DNA from: Rosenbergiella collisarenosi
GTDB lineage: Bacteria > Pseudomonadota > Gammaproteobacteria > Enterobacterales > Enterobacteriaceae
NCBI RefSeq assembly: GCF_018494085.1
Contig: NZ_JABBFP010000009.1
Coordinates: 62,001-126,000, forward strand
Reading direction: 5' to 3'
Length of the DNA stretch: 64,000 nucleotides
Under the pieces are notes generated by a model, which was not told the DNA's origin, did no database searches, and was given only the letters and a program-made list of their open reading frames with translations. The position numbers and the translations under genes were made by a program. How positions within the stretch are numbered: position 1 is the first letter of the stretch; each line of letters opens with the position of its first letter. Shown piece after piece: positions 42,508 through 52,404 of the stretch.

Positions 42508-42566
42508 AAAAAAAACCCCTCATGACTGAGGGGGAAGACAGGGATGGTGTCTATGGCAAGGAAAAA
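42508..42566 (-). ncRNA. cpxQ: CpxQ small RNA from the cpxP 3' UTR
   Basis: On the minus strand a U run followed by CCUUGCCAUAGACACCAUCC and CUGUCUUCCCCC leads into a CCCCTCA/TGAGGGG hairpin and eight T. This closely matches E. coli CpxQ, an Hfq-dependent sRNA cut by RNase E from cpxP mRNA. It represses envelope protein mRNAs during Cpx stress. The conserved single-stranded seed is intact and only the terminator loop differs. The 5' end is inferred from the E. coli cleavage site. Confidence 0.85.
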
Positions 42567-42610
42567 GGTATGACATACTACTGGTACTACCATACAGCGA
42601 TCATCGTTGA

Positions 42611-43075
42611 TTACTGTAATTCGTGAACATCACATAAGTTATCTATACGACGTTCGTAATTCTGTTGAACCTGCTTCTTCTGCGCGGCGGTCAAAAGCCC
42701 ATATATTTGGTTACGGACATGAGCCATTTCAACTTGGAATTTGACTTGTTGGTTAGCCATCTTCTGCGCTTGTTGAAGAACTGCCTCTTCATCAAATTGC
42801 GGCGACAACGTGAGTTGTTGCATCTGCTCTAAATCGCCAACATTGGTCACTGAATGACGAAAGCGAAATTGATCAGTTAAGTCCCTCATTCTTTGCCGTT
42901 GTGCTTCAGTAAGTTCAACACCATCAAACATGTGTGATTGAATACGCTGCGTAAGGCTATCATTAGCTGTACAGGGATAATTAATTTCACCTTTAATAGG
43001 CGTTTTTGATGCTTGAGCTGATCCGGCAGAAATAATCGCTAAAGAGGATAGCGCTAAAACACACAGCTGACGCAT
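42611..43075 (-). CDS. cpxP: Periplasmic Cpx-pathway inhibitor CpxP
   Basis: 154 residues from the ATG at 43075 (GAGGAACGG site), with a signal peptide of about 22 residues ending AQA-S. It contains the CpxP/Spy LTxxQ-type motifs (VELTEAQRQRMRDL, LLTAAQKKQVQQ). CpxP binds the CpxA sensor and delivers misfolded pilins for degradation. It is divergent from cpxRA under a perfect CpxR box, and its 3' UTR carries CpxQ. Confidence 0.94.
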   Translation of the reverse strand: MRQLCVLALSSLAIISAGSAQASKTPIKGEINYPCTANDSLTQRIQSHMFDGVELTEAQRQRMRDLTDQFRFRHSVTNVGDLEQMQQLTLSPQFDEEAVLQQAQKMANQQVKFQVEMAHVRNQIYGLLTAAQKKQVQQNYERRIDNLCDVHELQ

Positions 43076-43156
43076 TTTACCGTTCCTCGTGGCTGTTGTT
43101 GTTTGCTGCAATGGGGGGTAGTCTAAGCGAGTTGCTGCAAACATCCGTCAGGGGGT

Positions 43157-43171
43157 GTAAAGCTAAGTAAA
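43157..43171 (+). promoter_or_regulatory. CpxR box between cpxP and cpxRA
   Basis: GTAAAGCTAAGTAAA, a perfect GTAAA-N5-GTAAA, lies 82 bp from the cpxP start and 56 bp from the cpxR start. It fits control of cpxP and autoregulation of cpxRA by phosphorylated CpxR. Confidence 0.9.
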
Positions 43172-43226
43172 GTGATTAATACGTCACCAAGGAACAAGGT
43201 ATTTTTGCTGCCGAATAGGAGAGAAC

Positions 43227-43925
43227 ATGAATAAAATTTTACTCGTTGATGATGACCGTGAACTAACTTCACTGTTAAAAGAATTACTAGAAATGGAAGG
43301 TTTTGATGTAACGGTCGCGGGTGATGGCGAGCAAGCATTATCGGTAATGGACAGTAGTATCGATCTATTGCTTTTGGACGTGATGATGCCAAAGAAAAAT
43401 GGCCTTGATACGTTAAAGGAGCTTCGCCAGCAGCATCAAACACCGGTCATTATGCTTACTGCCCGAGGCAGTGAACTTGACCGTGTTCTTGGCTTGGAAC
43501 TCGGCGCTGATGACTATCTACCAAAACCTTTCAATGACCGTGAGTTAATCGCGCGTATAAGAGCAATTCTTCGTCGTTCAAATTGGAGCGAGCAGCAGCA
43601 AGTTCAAGAAAGTAATTCCCCTACCCTAAAAGTAGATGAATTACGGTTAAACCCAGGCCGTCAAGAAGCAAGTTTTGATAACGAATCGTTGGAATTAACG
43701 GGTACAGAGTTCACCTTGCTCTATTTATTGGCACAACATCTAGGACAAGTCGTTTCTCGCGAACACCTTAGCCAAGAAGTCCTAGGTAAGCGTCTAACGC
43801 CCTTTGACCGTGCTATAGATATGCATATCTCTAACCTGCGTCGGAAGCTTCCGGAACGTCGTGATGGTCATCCATGGTTTAAAACACTCCGTGGGCGTGG
43901 GTACTTGATGGTTTCTGCAACATGA
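43227..43925 (+). CDS. cpxR: Envelope stress response regulator CpxR
   Basis: 232 residues. The receiver domain has Asp51 as phospho-acceptor (LLLLDVMMPKKNG), DD near residues 8-9 and Lys in YLPKPF. A winged-helix OmpR-type DNA-binding domain follows (ELTGTEFTLLYLLAQHLGQVVSREHL..LRGRGYLMV). It overlaps cpxA by 4 bp. Confidence 0.98.
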   Translation: MNKILLVDDDRELTSLLKELLEMEGFDVTVAGDGEQALSVMDSSIDLLLLDVMMPKKNGLDTLKELRQQHQTPVIMLTARGSELDRVLGLELGADDYLPKPFNDRELIARIRAILRRSNWSEQQQVQESNSPTLKVDELRLNPGRQEASFDNESLELTGTEFTLLYLLAQHLGQVVSREHLSQEVLGKRLTPFDRAIDMHISNLRRKLPERRDGHPWFKTLRGRGYLMVSAT

Positions 43926-45298
43926 TTGCCAGTCTGACTACCCGTATTTTTGCAATATTCTGGCTAACATTGGCGCTTGTGCTGATGTTGGTCCTAATGG
44001 TTCCTAAGCTGGACTCGCGACAAATTACGTCGTTGTTACCCAGTGAATATCGCGAAGGAACGATGGTTGAGCAACATATTGAGGCTGAACTCCGACAAGA
44101 CCCTCCTAACGATCTGATGTGGTGGCGGCGCCTTTATCGAGCGATCGATAAATGGGCTCCCCCAGGACAGCATCTTCTGCTGGTGACGTCGGAGGGTCGT
44201 GTCATTGGGGCTCGCCACAACGAAATGCAAATCATTCGGAACTTTATCGGGCAGTCAGACAACGCCGATCATCCTCAGAAGAAGAAATATGGTAGACAAG
44301 AGATGGCAGGCCCTTTCTCCATTGAAGATGGCGAAGATAATTATCAATTATATATGATCCGCCCTGCCAGTAGTTCGCAGCTCGATTTTGTTAACTTACT
44401 CTTCGATAGGCCGTGGCTGTTGCTGCTCGTGACCATGTTAATTAGTACGCCGTTACTGCTGTGGCTCGCGTGGAGTCTGGCTAAACCGGCTCGAAAACTT
44501 AAATATGCTGCTGACGAGGTGGCGAGAGGTAATCTCCGCCAACATCCTGAGCTCGAATCGGGGCCGCAGGAATTTCTTGCTGCAGGGGCGAGTTTTAACC
44601 AGATGATTAGTGCGCTTGAACGCTTAATCAAAGGGCAGCATCGCTTACTGTCTGATATCAGTCACGAATTACGCACTCCTCTTACTCGTTTACAACTTTC
44701 TACCGCTTTACTACGCCGACGATCCGGTGAGAGTAAAGAGCTGGAGCGTATTGAAACTGAGGCACAGCGTCTAGACGGTATGATCAATGACCTCTTAGAC
44801 CTCTCACGGACGCAGCATAAGAATGCCCTCATCAGCGAAGTCTTACGAGCCAATCAATTATGGAAGGACGTGATCGAGGATGCACGTTTTGAAGCGGAAC
44901 AGATGGGTAAAAAAATGGAGGTTCCTTATCCACCAGGGGCATGGCCACTCTATGGCAACCCACACGCCTTAGAAAGCGCCGTCGAAAACATTATTCGAAA
45001 CGCCCTCAGATATTCACACTCTGCCATCAGCATCAGCTTTTCGGTGGATAGGACTGGAATGACCTTGCATGTTGACGATGATGGACCTGGCGTTGCTCCT
45101 CACGACCGCGAACAGATCTTTCGTCCCTTCTATCGTACAGACGAGGCACGTGACCGCGCTTCAGGCGGAACTGGGCTCGGTTTAGCTATTGTCGATACCG
45201 TTATCCAGCAACACCACGGGCATGTGAAGGCGGAAGAGAGTCCGCTAGGCGGGCTGCGTTTAACTATCTGGCTCCCGTTATACTCAGCGAAACAATAA
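43922..45298 (+). CDS. cpxA: Envelope stress sensor kinase CpxA
   Basis: 458 residues (457 in E. coli). Two membrane helices (about 8-28 and 160-185) flank the periplasmic sensor. A HAMP domain follows, then the dimerisation helix with His in [17 protein letters not shown] near residue 248, and the ATPase with N box [17 protein letters not shown] and [10 protein letters not shown]. It phosphorylates CpxR on envelope stress. Confidence 0.98.
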   Translation: MIASLTTRIFAIFWLTLALVLMLVLMVPKLDSRQITSLLPSEYREGTMVEQHIEAELRQDPPNDLMWWRRLYRAIDKWAPPGQHLLLVTSEGRVIGARHNEMQIIRNFIGQSDNADHPQKKKYGRQEMAGPFSIEDGEDNYQLYMIRPASSSQLDFVNLLFDRPWLLLLVTMLISTPLLLWLAWSLAKPARKLKYAADEVARGNLRQHPELESGPQEFLAAGASFNQMISALERLIKGQHRLLSDISHELRTPLTRLQLSTALLRRRSGESKELERIETEAQRLDGMINDLLDLSRTQHKNALISEVLRANQLWKDVIEDARFEAEQMGKKMEVPYPPGAWPLYGNPHALESAVENIIRNALRYSHSAISISFSVDRTGMTLHVDDDGPGVAPHDREQIFRPFYRTDEARDRASGGTGLGLAIVDTVIQQHHGHVKAEESPLGGLRLTIWLPLYSAKQ

Positions 45299-45333
45299 TT
45301 TGTTATGCTGCGGCTCTCGAAAAGGGAGCCGCC

Positions 45334-45807
45334 ATGATTAACATTGTTTTATTCGAACCAGAAATCCCACCGAATACCGGTAATATTATCCGTCTTTGCG
45401 CAAATACAGGGTTTTCGCTGCATATCATCGAACCGTTAGGATTCACTTGGGATGATAAGCGATTGCGTCGTGCAGGGCTTGATTACCACGAATTTACTGC
45501 CGTAAAAAAGCATGCCAATTATGAGGCTTTTCTCTCCTCGGAACAGCCTGAGCGTCTCTTCGCTCTTACGACCAAAGGCACTCCAGCGCACAGTTCTGTA
45601 GCTTGGCAAGCTGGGGATTACCTTGTTTTCGGCCCAGAAAGCCGTGGGTTACCCGTCTCAATACTTGATTCACTCCCGGCGCAGCAAAAAATCCGTATTC
45701 CTATGGTAGAAAACAGCCGCAGCATGAATCTTTCAAATTCTGTGGCTGTCGTGGTATTCGAGGCATGGCGCCAGCTGGGTTACCAAGGGGCGTTATTAAG
45801 AGAATAG
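45334..45807 (+). CDS. trmL: tRNA (cytidine/uridine-2'-O-)-methyltransferase TrmL
   Basis: 157 residues, the same as E. coli. SPOUT-fold motifs are present: the N-terminal [28 protein letters not shown] and the C-terminal knot [31 protein letters not shown]. It methylates the wobble nucleotide of two tRNA-Leu species. Its GGGAG ribosome site lies in a hairpin (CGGCTCTC 45311-45318 with GGGAGCCG 45324-45331), so translation may be structurally restrained. Confidence 0.97.
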   Translation: MINIVLFEPEIPPNTGNIIRLCANTGFSLHIIEPLGFTWDDKRLRRAGLDYHEFTAVKKHANYEAFLSSEQPERLFALTTKGTPAHSSVAWQAGDYLVFGPESRGLPVSILDSLPAQQKIRIPMVENSRSMNLSNSVAVVVFEAWRQLGYQGALLRE

Positions 45808-45815
45808 TGCTATAT

Positions 45816-45840
45816 CGACGGTATTAATTAAATGCCGTCG
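45816..45840. terminator. Bidirectional hairpin between trmL and cysE
   Basis: CGACGG (45816-45821) pairs with CCGTCG (45835-45840), with AT-rich inner pairing, 8 bp after trmL. One arm lies in the last cysE codons. Confidence 0.6.
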
Positions 45841-46646
45841 CCATACTCGAACCCCATCGCGCCCGTAAAATGTTGATCCATTTCCATCGAGGGCTTCTGG
45901 CTGGTAGGGCGACCGACTATCCTGGCAGGTATGCCGGCTACGGTAGTATGGGGAGGAACCGACATCAATACTACCGATCCGGCACCAATTTTCGCGCCTT
46001 CACCAATCTCAATGTTACCCAAGACTTTGGCTCCCGCACCAATCAATACGCCTTCACGAATCTTGGGATGACGGTCGCCGGAGGTTTTACCGGTTCCCCC
46101 CAAGGTGACCGACTGAAGAATTGAAACGTCGTCACTCACGACCGCTGTTTCGCCTATGACTATCCCAGTAGCATGGTCAAGCATGATACCGCAGCCGATC
46201 TTCGCAGCCGGATGGATATCTACACCAAATGAAACTGAGATTTCATTTTGCAAATAAACCGCGAGCGAACGTCGGCCTTGCCGCCATAACCAATGGCCAA
46301 TCCGGTAGGCTTGCAATGCATGGAAACCTTTGAGGTAAAGTAAGGGGGTCGAGTATTTATCGACTGCAGGATCGCGTTGGCTTACCGCCGTGATATCGCG
46401 CACCGCAGCCATGATCATTGCAGGATCTTGGCGATACGCCTCCTCAACGATGTCGCGGATAGCGATGGCCGGCATGTTGGCATTAGCAAGCTTATTCGCC
46501 AACATATAGCTAAGCGCACTCCCTAAATTCTCGTGCTTGAGTAGCGTGGCATGAAAGAAACTCGCGAGCATGGGTTCGCCTGACGCCAGCTCACGCGCTT
46601 CAGCTAAAATAGCTTCCCAAATTTGCTCAAGCTCTTCTGAAGACAT
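45828..46646 (-). CDS. cysE: Serine O-acetyltransferase CysE
   Basis: 272 residues from the ATG at 46646 (AGGAGCG site). An alpha-helical N-terminal half is followed by a left-handed beta-helix of hexapeptide repeats (IHPAAKIGCGIMLDHATGIVIGETAVV). The catalytic His is in DHATG, GGTGKTSGDRHPKI follows, and the C-terminus EYGDGI is typical. It makes O-acetylserine for cysteine synthesis. It is downstream of gpsA but separated by a terminator-like hairpin. Confidence 0.97.
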   Translation of the reverse strand: MSSEELEQIWEAILAEARELASGEPMLASFFHATLLKHENLGSALSYMLANKLANANMPAIAIRDIVEEAYRQDPAMIMAAVRDITAVSQRDPAVDKYSTPLLYLKGFHALQAYRIGHWLWRQGRRSLAVYLQNEISVSFGVDIHPAAKIGCGIMLDHATGIVIGETAVVSDDVSILQSVTLGGTGKTSGDRHPKIREGVLIGAGAKVLGNIEIGEGAKIGAGSVVLMSVPPHTTVAGIPARIVGRPTSQKPSMEMDQHFTGAMGFEYGDGI

Positions 46647-46660
46647 GACACGCTCCTGAT

Positions 46661-46682
46661 AAAAAACGCCCAAAATGGGCGT
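46661..46682 (-). terminator. Terminator/attenuator between gpsA and cysE
   Basis: ACGCCCA (46666-46672) pairs with TGGGCGT (46676-46682) and is followed by a T run on the minus strand. It lies just upstream of the cysE ribosome site. Confidence 0.75.
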
Positions 46683-46705
46683 AAAAAAAGAGTAAGGTAA
46701 TTGCG

Positions 46706-47716
46706 CTACTGACTTGTTTCGTCTTTACGTTCTCGGCCTAATAACGCTATCGCTGCCTCACTGGCAGGTTTGCCGCAATAGAGCACCTGATAAATCTGCT
46801 CGACAATCGGCATCTCAACCCCAACACTGGCAGCCAGTAGAGATACCTCTTTTGTATTACGATAACCTTCTACAACCTGGCTGATCGAGGCTTGTGCACT
46901 ATCAACCGTTGCCCCTTGGCCTAGTAGCATGCCAAAGCGACGATTACGCGACTGGTTGTCGGTGCAAGTTAATACTAGATCGCCCAAACCGGCCATGCCA
47001 GTAAAGGTATTGGCTTGCGCACCTAATGCCAACCCTAAGCGTGACATTTCGGCCAAGCCACGGGTTATCAAGGCTGTGCGAGCGTTTGCGCCAAACCCCA
47101 TACCATCAGAGATCCCTGCACCAATCGCAATGACATTCTTGACTGCGCCGCCAAGTTGCACTCCGGTCATATCGCTATTGCTATAGACGCGAAAGCTTTT
47201 GCCACAATGTAATTTATTCTGCAAATCAGCCGAAAACTGCGCATTATTCGAGGCTAAAGCGATGGCTGTAGGCATGCCTGCCGCAAGTTCTTTTGCAAAA
47301 GTGGGGCCTGAAATGACTGCAAGCGGGATCTCATGACCAAGAATTTCGCGAGCAACATCTTCAAGTAATCGACCGGTCTCAACCTCTAGGCCTTTTGTTG
47401 CCCAGACGATACGTGTATCAGGGCGTAACATCGGCTTCAATTGCGTGAGTACTTGGCCAAAGACGTGGCTCGGAACGACGATCAATAGATCACGGCTTCT
47501 GGCTACCGCTTCATCTAACTGAGAAGTTAATGCAAGATTATCAGGGAAGGGAACGTCGGAGAGAAACTCTGCATTACAACGCTGTTCACTTAAACGCGCA
47601 ATGTGTTGTGGGTTATGTCCCCATAACGTCACGGGATAGCCGTTACGGGCTAAAGTTATCGCTAAAGCGGTGCCGTACGAGCCGGCACCGATAACGCTGA
47701 CACTTGCTTCACGCAT
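46706..47716 (-). CDS. gpsA: Glycerol-3-phosphate dehydrogenase [NAD(P)+] GpsA
   Basis: 336 residues (339 in E. coli). The NAD(P)-binding [10 protein letters not shown] motif is near residues 10-19, [12 protein letters not shown] near 140 and the catalytic Lys in [12 protein letters not shown] near 190. It makes sn-glycerol-3-phosphate for phospholipids. It is 5 bp after secB in the grxC-secB-gpsA run. Confidence 0.98.
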   Translation of the reverse strand: MREASVSVIGAGSYGTALAITLARNGYPVTLWGHNPQHIARLSEQRCNAEFLSDVPFPDNLALTSQLDEAVARSRDLLIVVPSHVFGQVLTQLKPMLRPDTRIVWATKGLEVETGRLLEDVAREILGHEIPLAVISGPTFAKELAAGMPTAIALASNNAQFSADLQNKLHCGKSFRVYSNSDMTGVQLGGAVKNVIAIGAGISDGMGFGANARTALITRGLAEMSRLGLALGAQANTFTGMAGLGDLVLTCTDNQSRNRRFGMLLGQGATVDSAQASISQVVEGYRNTKEVSLLAASVGVEMPIVEQIYQVLYCGKPASEAAIALLGRERKDETSQ

Positions 47717-47721
47717 CGTGA

Positions 47722-48183
47722 TTAAGCATCCTGCGCGACATCACCACCTTCTTGCTGCTGAAGGTAGTTCATGAAAAGTGCATCGAAGTTGACCGGCGCT
47801 AGGTTCAGTTGTGGGAAAGTTCCACGCGAGACTAGGGCAGAAATACATTCACGGGCATATGGGAACAGGATATTTGGGCAATAAGCACCCAGACAATGTG
47901 CCATTTGCGAACCTTCGATCCCAGAAATTGTAAAAATACCCGCTTGCTGAACTTCGCATAAAAATGCAGTATCTTCGCCTACAGTAGCCGTTACCGTTAC
48001 ACGGAGTACAACTTCGTAGATACCTTCCGATAGCTGAGTCGATGCAGTATCAAGATCCAACTTAACATCAGGCTCCCACTCTTTTTGGAAGACTTGAGGC
48101 GCATTAGGTGCTTCAAAAGAGATATCTTTTGTATAGACACGTTGGATCTGGAAAGTCATTTCGTTAGGGTTTTGTTCTGACAT
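47722..48183 (-). CDS. secB: Protein-export chaperone SecB
   Basis: 153 residues. The conserved [13 protein letters not shown] near residues 17-29 and [39 protein letters not shown] identify SecB. The tetramer holds preproteins unfolded and hands them to SecA. It is co-directional with grxC and gpsA. Confidence 0.98.
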   Translation of the reverse strand: MSEQNPNEMTFQIQRVYTKDISFEAPNAPQVFQKEWEPDVKLDLDTASTQLSEGIYEVVLRVTVTATVGEDTAFLCEVQQAGIFTISGIEGSQMAHCLGAYCPNILFPYARECISALVSRGTFPQLNLAPVNFDALFMNYLQQQEGGDVAQDA

Positions 48184-48219
48184 AGTACTTAATCCTTTAA
48201 AACAAAATAGCGCCTATTA

Positions 48220-48474
48220 TCAGGCATTCAGTAATGGATCTAACTCTGCACGCTGTTCTAGTGCAAATAAATCGTCGCAGCCCCCAACATGATACTGATC
48301 AATGAAGATTTGGGGTACGGTGGTGCGCTGACTACGATCTATCATTTCTGCCCGTTTTTCGCTGTCGTTATCGATAGCGATTTCGTGATACTTCACACCT
48401 TTTTGATCTAACAGCGCTTTTGCGCGATGACAGAAAGGACAGGTTTGTTTGGTATAGATATCAATGGATGCCAT
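48220..48474 (-). CDS. grxC: Glutaredoxin 3 GrxC
   Basis: 84 residues with the dithiol active site CPFC at residues 11-14 (E. coli has CPYC) and the glutathione-binding TVPQIFID and GGCDDL segments. It reduces disulfides with glutathione. It lies between yibN and secB as in E. coli. Confidence 0.97.
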   Translation of the reverse strand: MASIDIYTKQTCPFCHRAKALLDQKGVKYHEIAIDNDSEKRAEMIDRSQRTTVPQIFIDQYHVGGCDDLFALEQRAELDPLLNA

Positions 48475-48491
48475 AAACGCCTCTTTAGGAT

Positions 48492-48923
48492 CTATTTGCC
48501 ACGGACTAGCGGAAGGTTCTCACTGCTCCAGCCGCTAATACCATCTTTAAGAACAGACACTTTTTCAAACCCCGCAGCATTAAGTTGTGCCGCTGCATCG
48601 CCTGCGCTTTGTCCCGTCGCACAGACAACGATAATAGGTTGCGATTTATACTTTTCTAATTCGGTAAAATTACCTTTTTTGATCTCATCGCTACTGACTT
48701 GAAGCGCACCTGAGATATGTCCACGGCGAAAATCATCGCGGCCACGTACGTCGACCACTACGGCATTTTCTTTATTAATTAAGTGCGTCGCTTCGCCACG
48801 ACTAATCATTTTTACCTTGGAAAAAAGTCCTTTAAACGTGGTAACAATCACGAGTACCAGCAATACTACCCAACCGAGGCTTAAGATAAGGTGATTATGT
48901 ACAAATTCCATAATTTCTTGCAT
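48492..48923 (-). CDS. yibN: Membrane-anchored rhodanese-like protein YibN
   Basis: 143 residues, equal to E. coli YibN. One N-terminal membrane helix (about 12-31) precedes a rhodanese domain ([17 protein letters not shown]) with the loop [10 protein letters not shown]. That loop has a cysteine where sulfurtransferases carry their active residue, whereas the E. coli loop as I recall it lacks one. It is the first gene of the yibN-grxC-secB-gpsA run. gpmM, its usual divergent neighbour, is missing. Confidence 0.93.
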   Translation of the reverse strand: MQEIMEFVHNHLILSLGWVVLLVLVIVTTFKGLFSKVKMISRGEATHLINKENAVVVDVRGRDDFRRGHISGALQVSSDEIKKGNFTELEKYKSQPIIVVCATGQSAGDAAAQLNAAGFEKVSVLKDGISGWSSENLPLVRGK

Positions 48924-49160
48924 GAGAAAAACAACTCCGAGTACGATCCAATATAAATTTATCCGCGCAACAGTAATCCGCTGCGTAGTCGGGACAGCCG
49001 CGCAAAATAGGAATCATCCAGCGTAATAACCGTTGAGACCCCTTTCACACTGCCGAATTCTTACCTATTATCTGATTATGCCATTATTATAGACTGTACA
49101 CTATAAAACCCGAGCGTTACTCTGGTAACCCGTGAAACATCATGGAATAATCTCAGCCTT

Positions 49161-50462
49161 ATGACGGAAAAAAAGCGTTTCACATTCTCTTTATCAGCTC
49201 GGCATAACACGATGTTGTCTCCACAATTTCGCCTTTTACCGCTGACCTCCAGCCTGCTACTTTGTGCGGGGCTACTGACCTTGCCCATTTTAAGCCGCGC
49301 TGATGATAACCAGTCGGCGCTCCGCACCATCCAACAAGATATTGCGGCGAAAGAGCGTAGTGTTCAAGCACAAAAACAGCAACGCGACGATTTATTGAGT
49401 AAATTAAAAAGTCAGGAGAAACTGATTGCCCAAGCAAGTCGACAGCTACGTGAAACGCAATTGACTTTAAATGGTATCAACAGTGACATTGAAGAGCTGA
49501 CTGATTCTATTGAAGAGCTCATCCGCTCTCAAGCACATGAGGAAAATGTTCTCGCCGCGCAACTCGATGCAGCCTTCCGTCAGGGGCAACATAGTGGCTT
49601 TGAACTTTTACTCAGTGGCGAAGATGGTCAGCGCAGCGACCGAATGCTGACCTATTTCCGTTATTTAAATACCGCACGCCAAGAAAATATCGAATCTTTG
49701 AAGCAAACGCGGGCCGATCTTGCCGATAAAAAATCACAATTAGAGATCCGCCAGCAACAACAGCAAACACTTTTCGCGCAACAAAAAGCTCAGCAAGATC
49801 AACTACAAATGGCGCAAAGCGCACGGCAAAAAACCCTGCAACAACTCAATGCCTCGCTACAGAGAGATCAAGCTGATCTCGCGGAAATGCGCCAAAACGA
49901 AAACCGTTTACAGAACCAGATCGCCCGTGCGGCGCAAGAGGCGAAAGCACGCGCTGCCCGTGAAGCTAGAGCCGCCGAGCAGGTCAAACAGCGTCAAGCT
50001 CAAGCGCAGGCTAAAGGTTCCACTTATCGCCCAACAGAAGGCGAGAAAGAGCTGATTGCACGAACGGGGGGATTAGGCCGAGCCAATGGGCAATATCCAT
50101 GGCCAATTCACGGCCGCCTCATCCACCGCTTCGGTGATAATTTACAAGGTGAGCTTCGTTGGAAAGGCCTCGTGATCGGCGCTCCAGAAGGCACCGATGT
50201 ACGCGCTATCGCCGATGGGCGCGTCTTAATGGCGGATTGGCTGCAAGGTTATGGTTTAGTCGTCGTTATCGAACACGGTAAAGGTGATATGAGTTTATAT
50301 GGCTACAACCAGAGTGCTTTAGTGAACGTTGGTCAACAAGTTAGGGCGGGACAACCTATTGCATTGGTGGGTAGCAGTGGCGGGCAAGGAACTCCTGGGC
50401 TCTACTTTGAAATTCGACGTCAAGGGCAAGCGGTAAACCCTCTAAGCTGGTTAGGAAAATAA
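49161..50462 (+). CDS. envC: Murein hydrolase activator EnvC
   Basis: 433 residues. A signal peptide ends about residue 47 (LSRA-DD), a long Gln/Arg-rich coiled coil spans about 50-270, and a LytM domain spans about 310-430 (WKGLVIGAPEGTDVRAIADGRV..VVIEHGKGDMSLYGYNQSALV). As in E. coli, the LytM metal-ligand positions are degenerate, consistent with an activator of AmiA and AmiB rather than an enzyme. It works with FtsEX, also in this window. The start at 49161 is the longest; ATG 49212 has no better site. Confidence 0.95.
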   Translation: MTEKKRFTFSLSARHNTMLSPQFRLLPLTSSLLLCAGLLTLPILSRADDNQSALRTIQQDIAAKERSVQAQKQQRDDLLSKLKSQEKLIAQASRQLRETQLTLNGINSDIEELTDSIEELIRSQAHEENVLAAQLDAAFRQGQHSGFELLLSGEDGQRSDRMLTYFRYLNTARQENIESLKQTRADLADKKSQLEIRQQQQQTLFAQQKAQQDQLQMAQSARQKTLQQLNASLQRDQADLAEMRQNENRLQNQIARAAQEAKARAAREARAAEQVKQRQAQAQAKGSTYRPTEGEKELIARTGGLGRANGQYPWPIHGRLIHRFGDNLQGELRWKGLVIGAPEGTDVRAIADGRVLMADWLQGYGLVVVIEHGKGDMSLYGYNQSALVNVGQQVRAGQPIALVGSSGGQGTPGLYFEIRRQGQAVNPLSWLGK

Positions 50463-50463
50463 T

Positions 50464-51345
50464 GTGCGAAATTTATTCCAGTCTCTCCTCACTCTTGGCT
50501 TACTCACGTTTGCTTATTCGACTTATGCAGGGCAGTTAGCGCTAGTTATTGATGACTTCGGATATCGTCCTACTGAAGAACATAAAGTTATTTCACTGCC
50601 GAACGCGATCTCCATCGCAGTACTTCCTGATGCGCCGCACTCCCGATCAATGGCGATATTGGCTCACCAAGCCGGTCACGAAGTACTGATTCATTTGCCT
50701 ATGGCGCCCATGAGCAAACAGCCTCTTGAAGTGAATACGTTAACGCCAGAAATGAGTCAGAACCAAGTCCAAAGCATTATTGAACATGCTATTCGCCAAG
50801 TTCCCTACGCGGTAGGACTGAATAACCATATGGGAAGCCGGATGACGTCGAGCTTACCCGCGATGCAGAAAGTGATGAGTGTCCTCAATCACCACCAGCT
50901 CTACTTCTTAGATAGTGTCACGATCGGCAATACCCAAGCCGTTAATGCTGCTCGTGGCACATCCGTCAAAGTATTAAAAAGAAATGTTTTCCTAGACGAT
51001 ACGCAGAACGAAGCCGATATTCGTTACCAGTTTCAACGCGCAGTCAAGCTTGCGCAACGTAATGGTTCCGCTATTGCTATCGGCCATCCCCATCCAACAA
51101 CGGTAAAGGTTTTGCAACAGCTCCTACCCACCTTACCGGCGGATGTGAAATTAGTAAGATTAAGCCAGCTATTGTCTCGCACTCCGATTTCTGCTCAGTC
51201 ACCCTCGAAGCCGCAACTGAGCTTAGACGCCCGCTGCCCGCGTACTCACCCCTTGCGCCAACATAAACCTGCAGAGGGCGTTATGATTATTTATACCTCA
51301 CTGCGTGACAGCCAATTTATGCGTAATATCAAAGCTCTATTCTAA
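50464..51345 (+). CDS. yibQ: Divergent polysaccharide deacetylase family protein YibQ
   Basis: 293 residues from GTG at 50464, one base after the envC stop, so probably coupled. A signal peptide (about 1-22) is followed by a NodB-like barrel with LALVIDDFGYRPTEEHKVI, EVLIHLPMAPMSKQPLE, NNHMGSRMTS and AIGHPHPTTVKVL. The metal residues differ from true deacetylases and the activity is unknown. The C-terminus (from about residue 245) diverges from E. coli YibQ. Confidence 0.93.
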   Translation: MRNLFQSLLTLGLLTFAYSTYAGQLALVIDDFGYRPTEEHKVISLPNAISIAVLPDAPHSRSMAILAHQAGHEVLIHLPMAPMSKQPLEVNTLTPEMSQNQVQSIIEHAIRQVPYAVGLNNHMGSRMTSSLPAMQKVMSVLNHHQLYFLDSVTIGNTQAVNAARGTSVKVLKRNVFLDDTQNEADIRYQFQRAVKLAQRNGSAIAIGHPHPTTVKVLQQLLPTLPADVKLVRLSQLLSRTPISAQSPSKPQLSLDARCPRTHPLRQHKPAEGVMIIYTSLRDSQFMRNIKALF

Positions 51346-51348
51346 TTG

Positions 51349-51370
51349 ATGCCGCTCCCCGGAGCGGCAT
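51349..51370 (+). terminator. Hairpin after yibQ
   Basis: Perfect 10-bp arms ATGCCGCTCC (51349-51358) and complement (51361-51370), 3 bp past the yibQ stop. There is no T tract. Confidence 0.6.
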
Positions 51371-51455
51371 ACTGCTCTCAACCGCTTTAGGTGATATGAT
51401 TTACGGTAAATAGCTCGAACGTCAATCGAGCCTCGTCTTAGTTGAAAGGTGAATT

Positions 51456-52388
51456 ATGATTATTGTAACGGGTGGTGCCGGGATGATCGGCAGTAATATC
51501 GTTAAAGCGCTAAACGATCGCGGCTATAACGATATTTTAGTGGTAGATAACCTGAAAGATGGCACCAAGTTCATTAATCTGGCTGATCTAGATATCAGCG
51601 ATTATATGGATAAAGAAGAATTCCTGATGAGTGTTGTCGCGGGGGATGATCTCGGTCCTATCGAAGCCGTTTTCCACGAAGGAGCGTGCTCTGCGACGAC
51701 GGAGTGGGATGGTAAGTATATGATGGACAATAACTATCAATACTCCAAAGAACTCCTCCATTTCTGCCTAGAGCGCCAAATTCCTTTTCTCTATGCTTCT
51801 TCAGCGGCAACTTACGGCGGTCGCGATAGCGACTTCATCGAGGAGCGCCAATACGAGTCGCCATTAAATGTCTACGGCTATTCTAAAATGCTTTTCGACC
51901 ATTATGTCAGAAGTATCCTGCCTGAAGCTGATTCGCCCGTCTGTGGATTCCGTTATTTCAACGTATATGGCCCCCGTGAAGGGCATAAAGGTAGCATGGC
52001 AAGCGTTGCCTTCCATTTAAATACACAAATTAACCAAGGCGAAAATCCGAAGCTGTTCGCTGGAAGTGAGCAATTCAAACGGGATTTTGTCTACGTGGAA
52101 GACGTCGCTAACGTGAATCTTTGGTGCTGGGAAAATGGTGTTTCCGGGATCTTCAATTGTGGTACGGGTCGTGCCGAATCCTTCCAAGTCGTTGCAGATG
52201 CTGTGTTGGCCCACCACCAACAAGGCGAAGTGGAATATGTTCCATTCCCAGAAAAACTTAAGGGCCGTTACCAAGCTTATACTCAAGCGGATCTCACTCG
52301 TCTTCGAGACGCCGGATACACTAAGGCCTTTAAAACCGTCACAGAAGGCGTCAGTGAATATATGCGTTGGTTAAATAAGCCAGAATAA
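51456..52388 (+). CDS. hldD: ADP-L-glycero-D-manno-heptose-6-epimerase HldD
   Basis: 310 residues, the same as E. coli. The N-terminal Rossmann motif is [14 protein letters not shown]. The catalytic Tyr and Lys lie in [13 protein letters not shown] near residues 140-152, and [23 protein letters not shown] follows. It makes the heptose donor used by the adjacent WaaF and WaaC. It is the first gene of hldD-waaF-waaC. Confidence 0.98.
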   Translation: MIIVTGGAGMIGSNIVKALNDRGYNDILVVDNLKDGTKFINLADLDISDYMDKEEFLMSVVAGDDLGPIEAVFHEGACSATTEWDGKYMMDNNYQYSKELLHFCLERQIPFLYASSAATYGGRDSDFIEERQYESPLNVYGYSKMLFDHYVRSILPEADSPVCGFRYFNVYGPREGHKGSMASVAFHLNTQINQGENPKLFAGSEQFKRDFVYVEDVANVNLWCWENGVSGIFNCGTGRAESFQVVADAVLAHHQQGEVEYVPFPEKLKGRYQAYTQADLTRLRDAGYTKAFKTVTEGVSEYMRWLNKPE

Positions 52389-52404
52389 AGTGGAAGCCTT
52401 ACCG

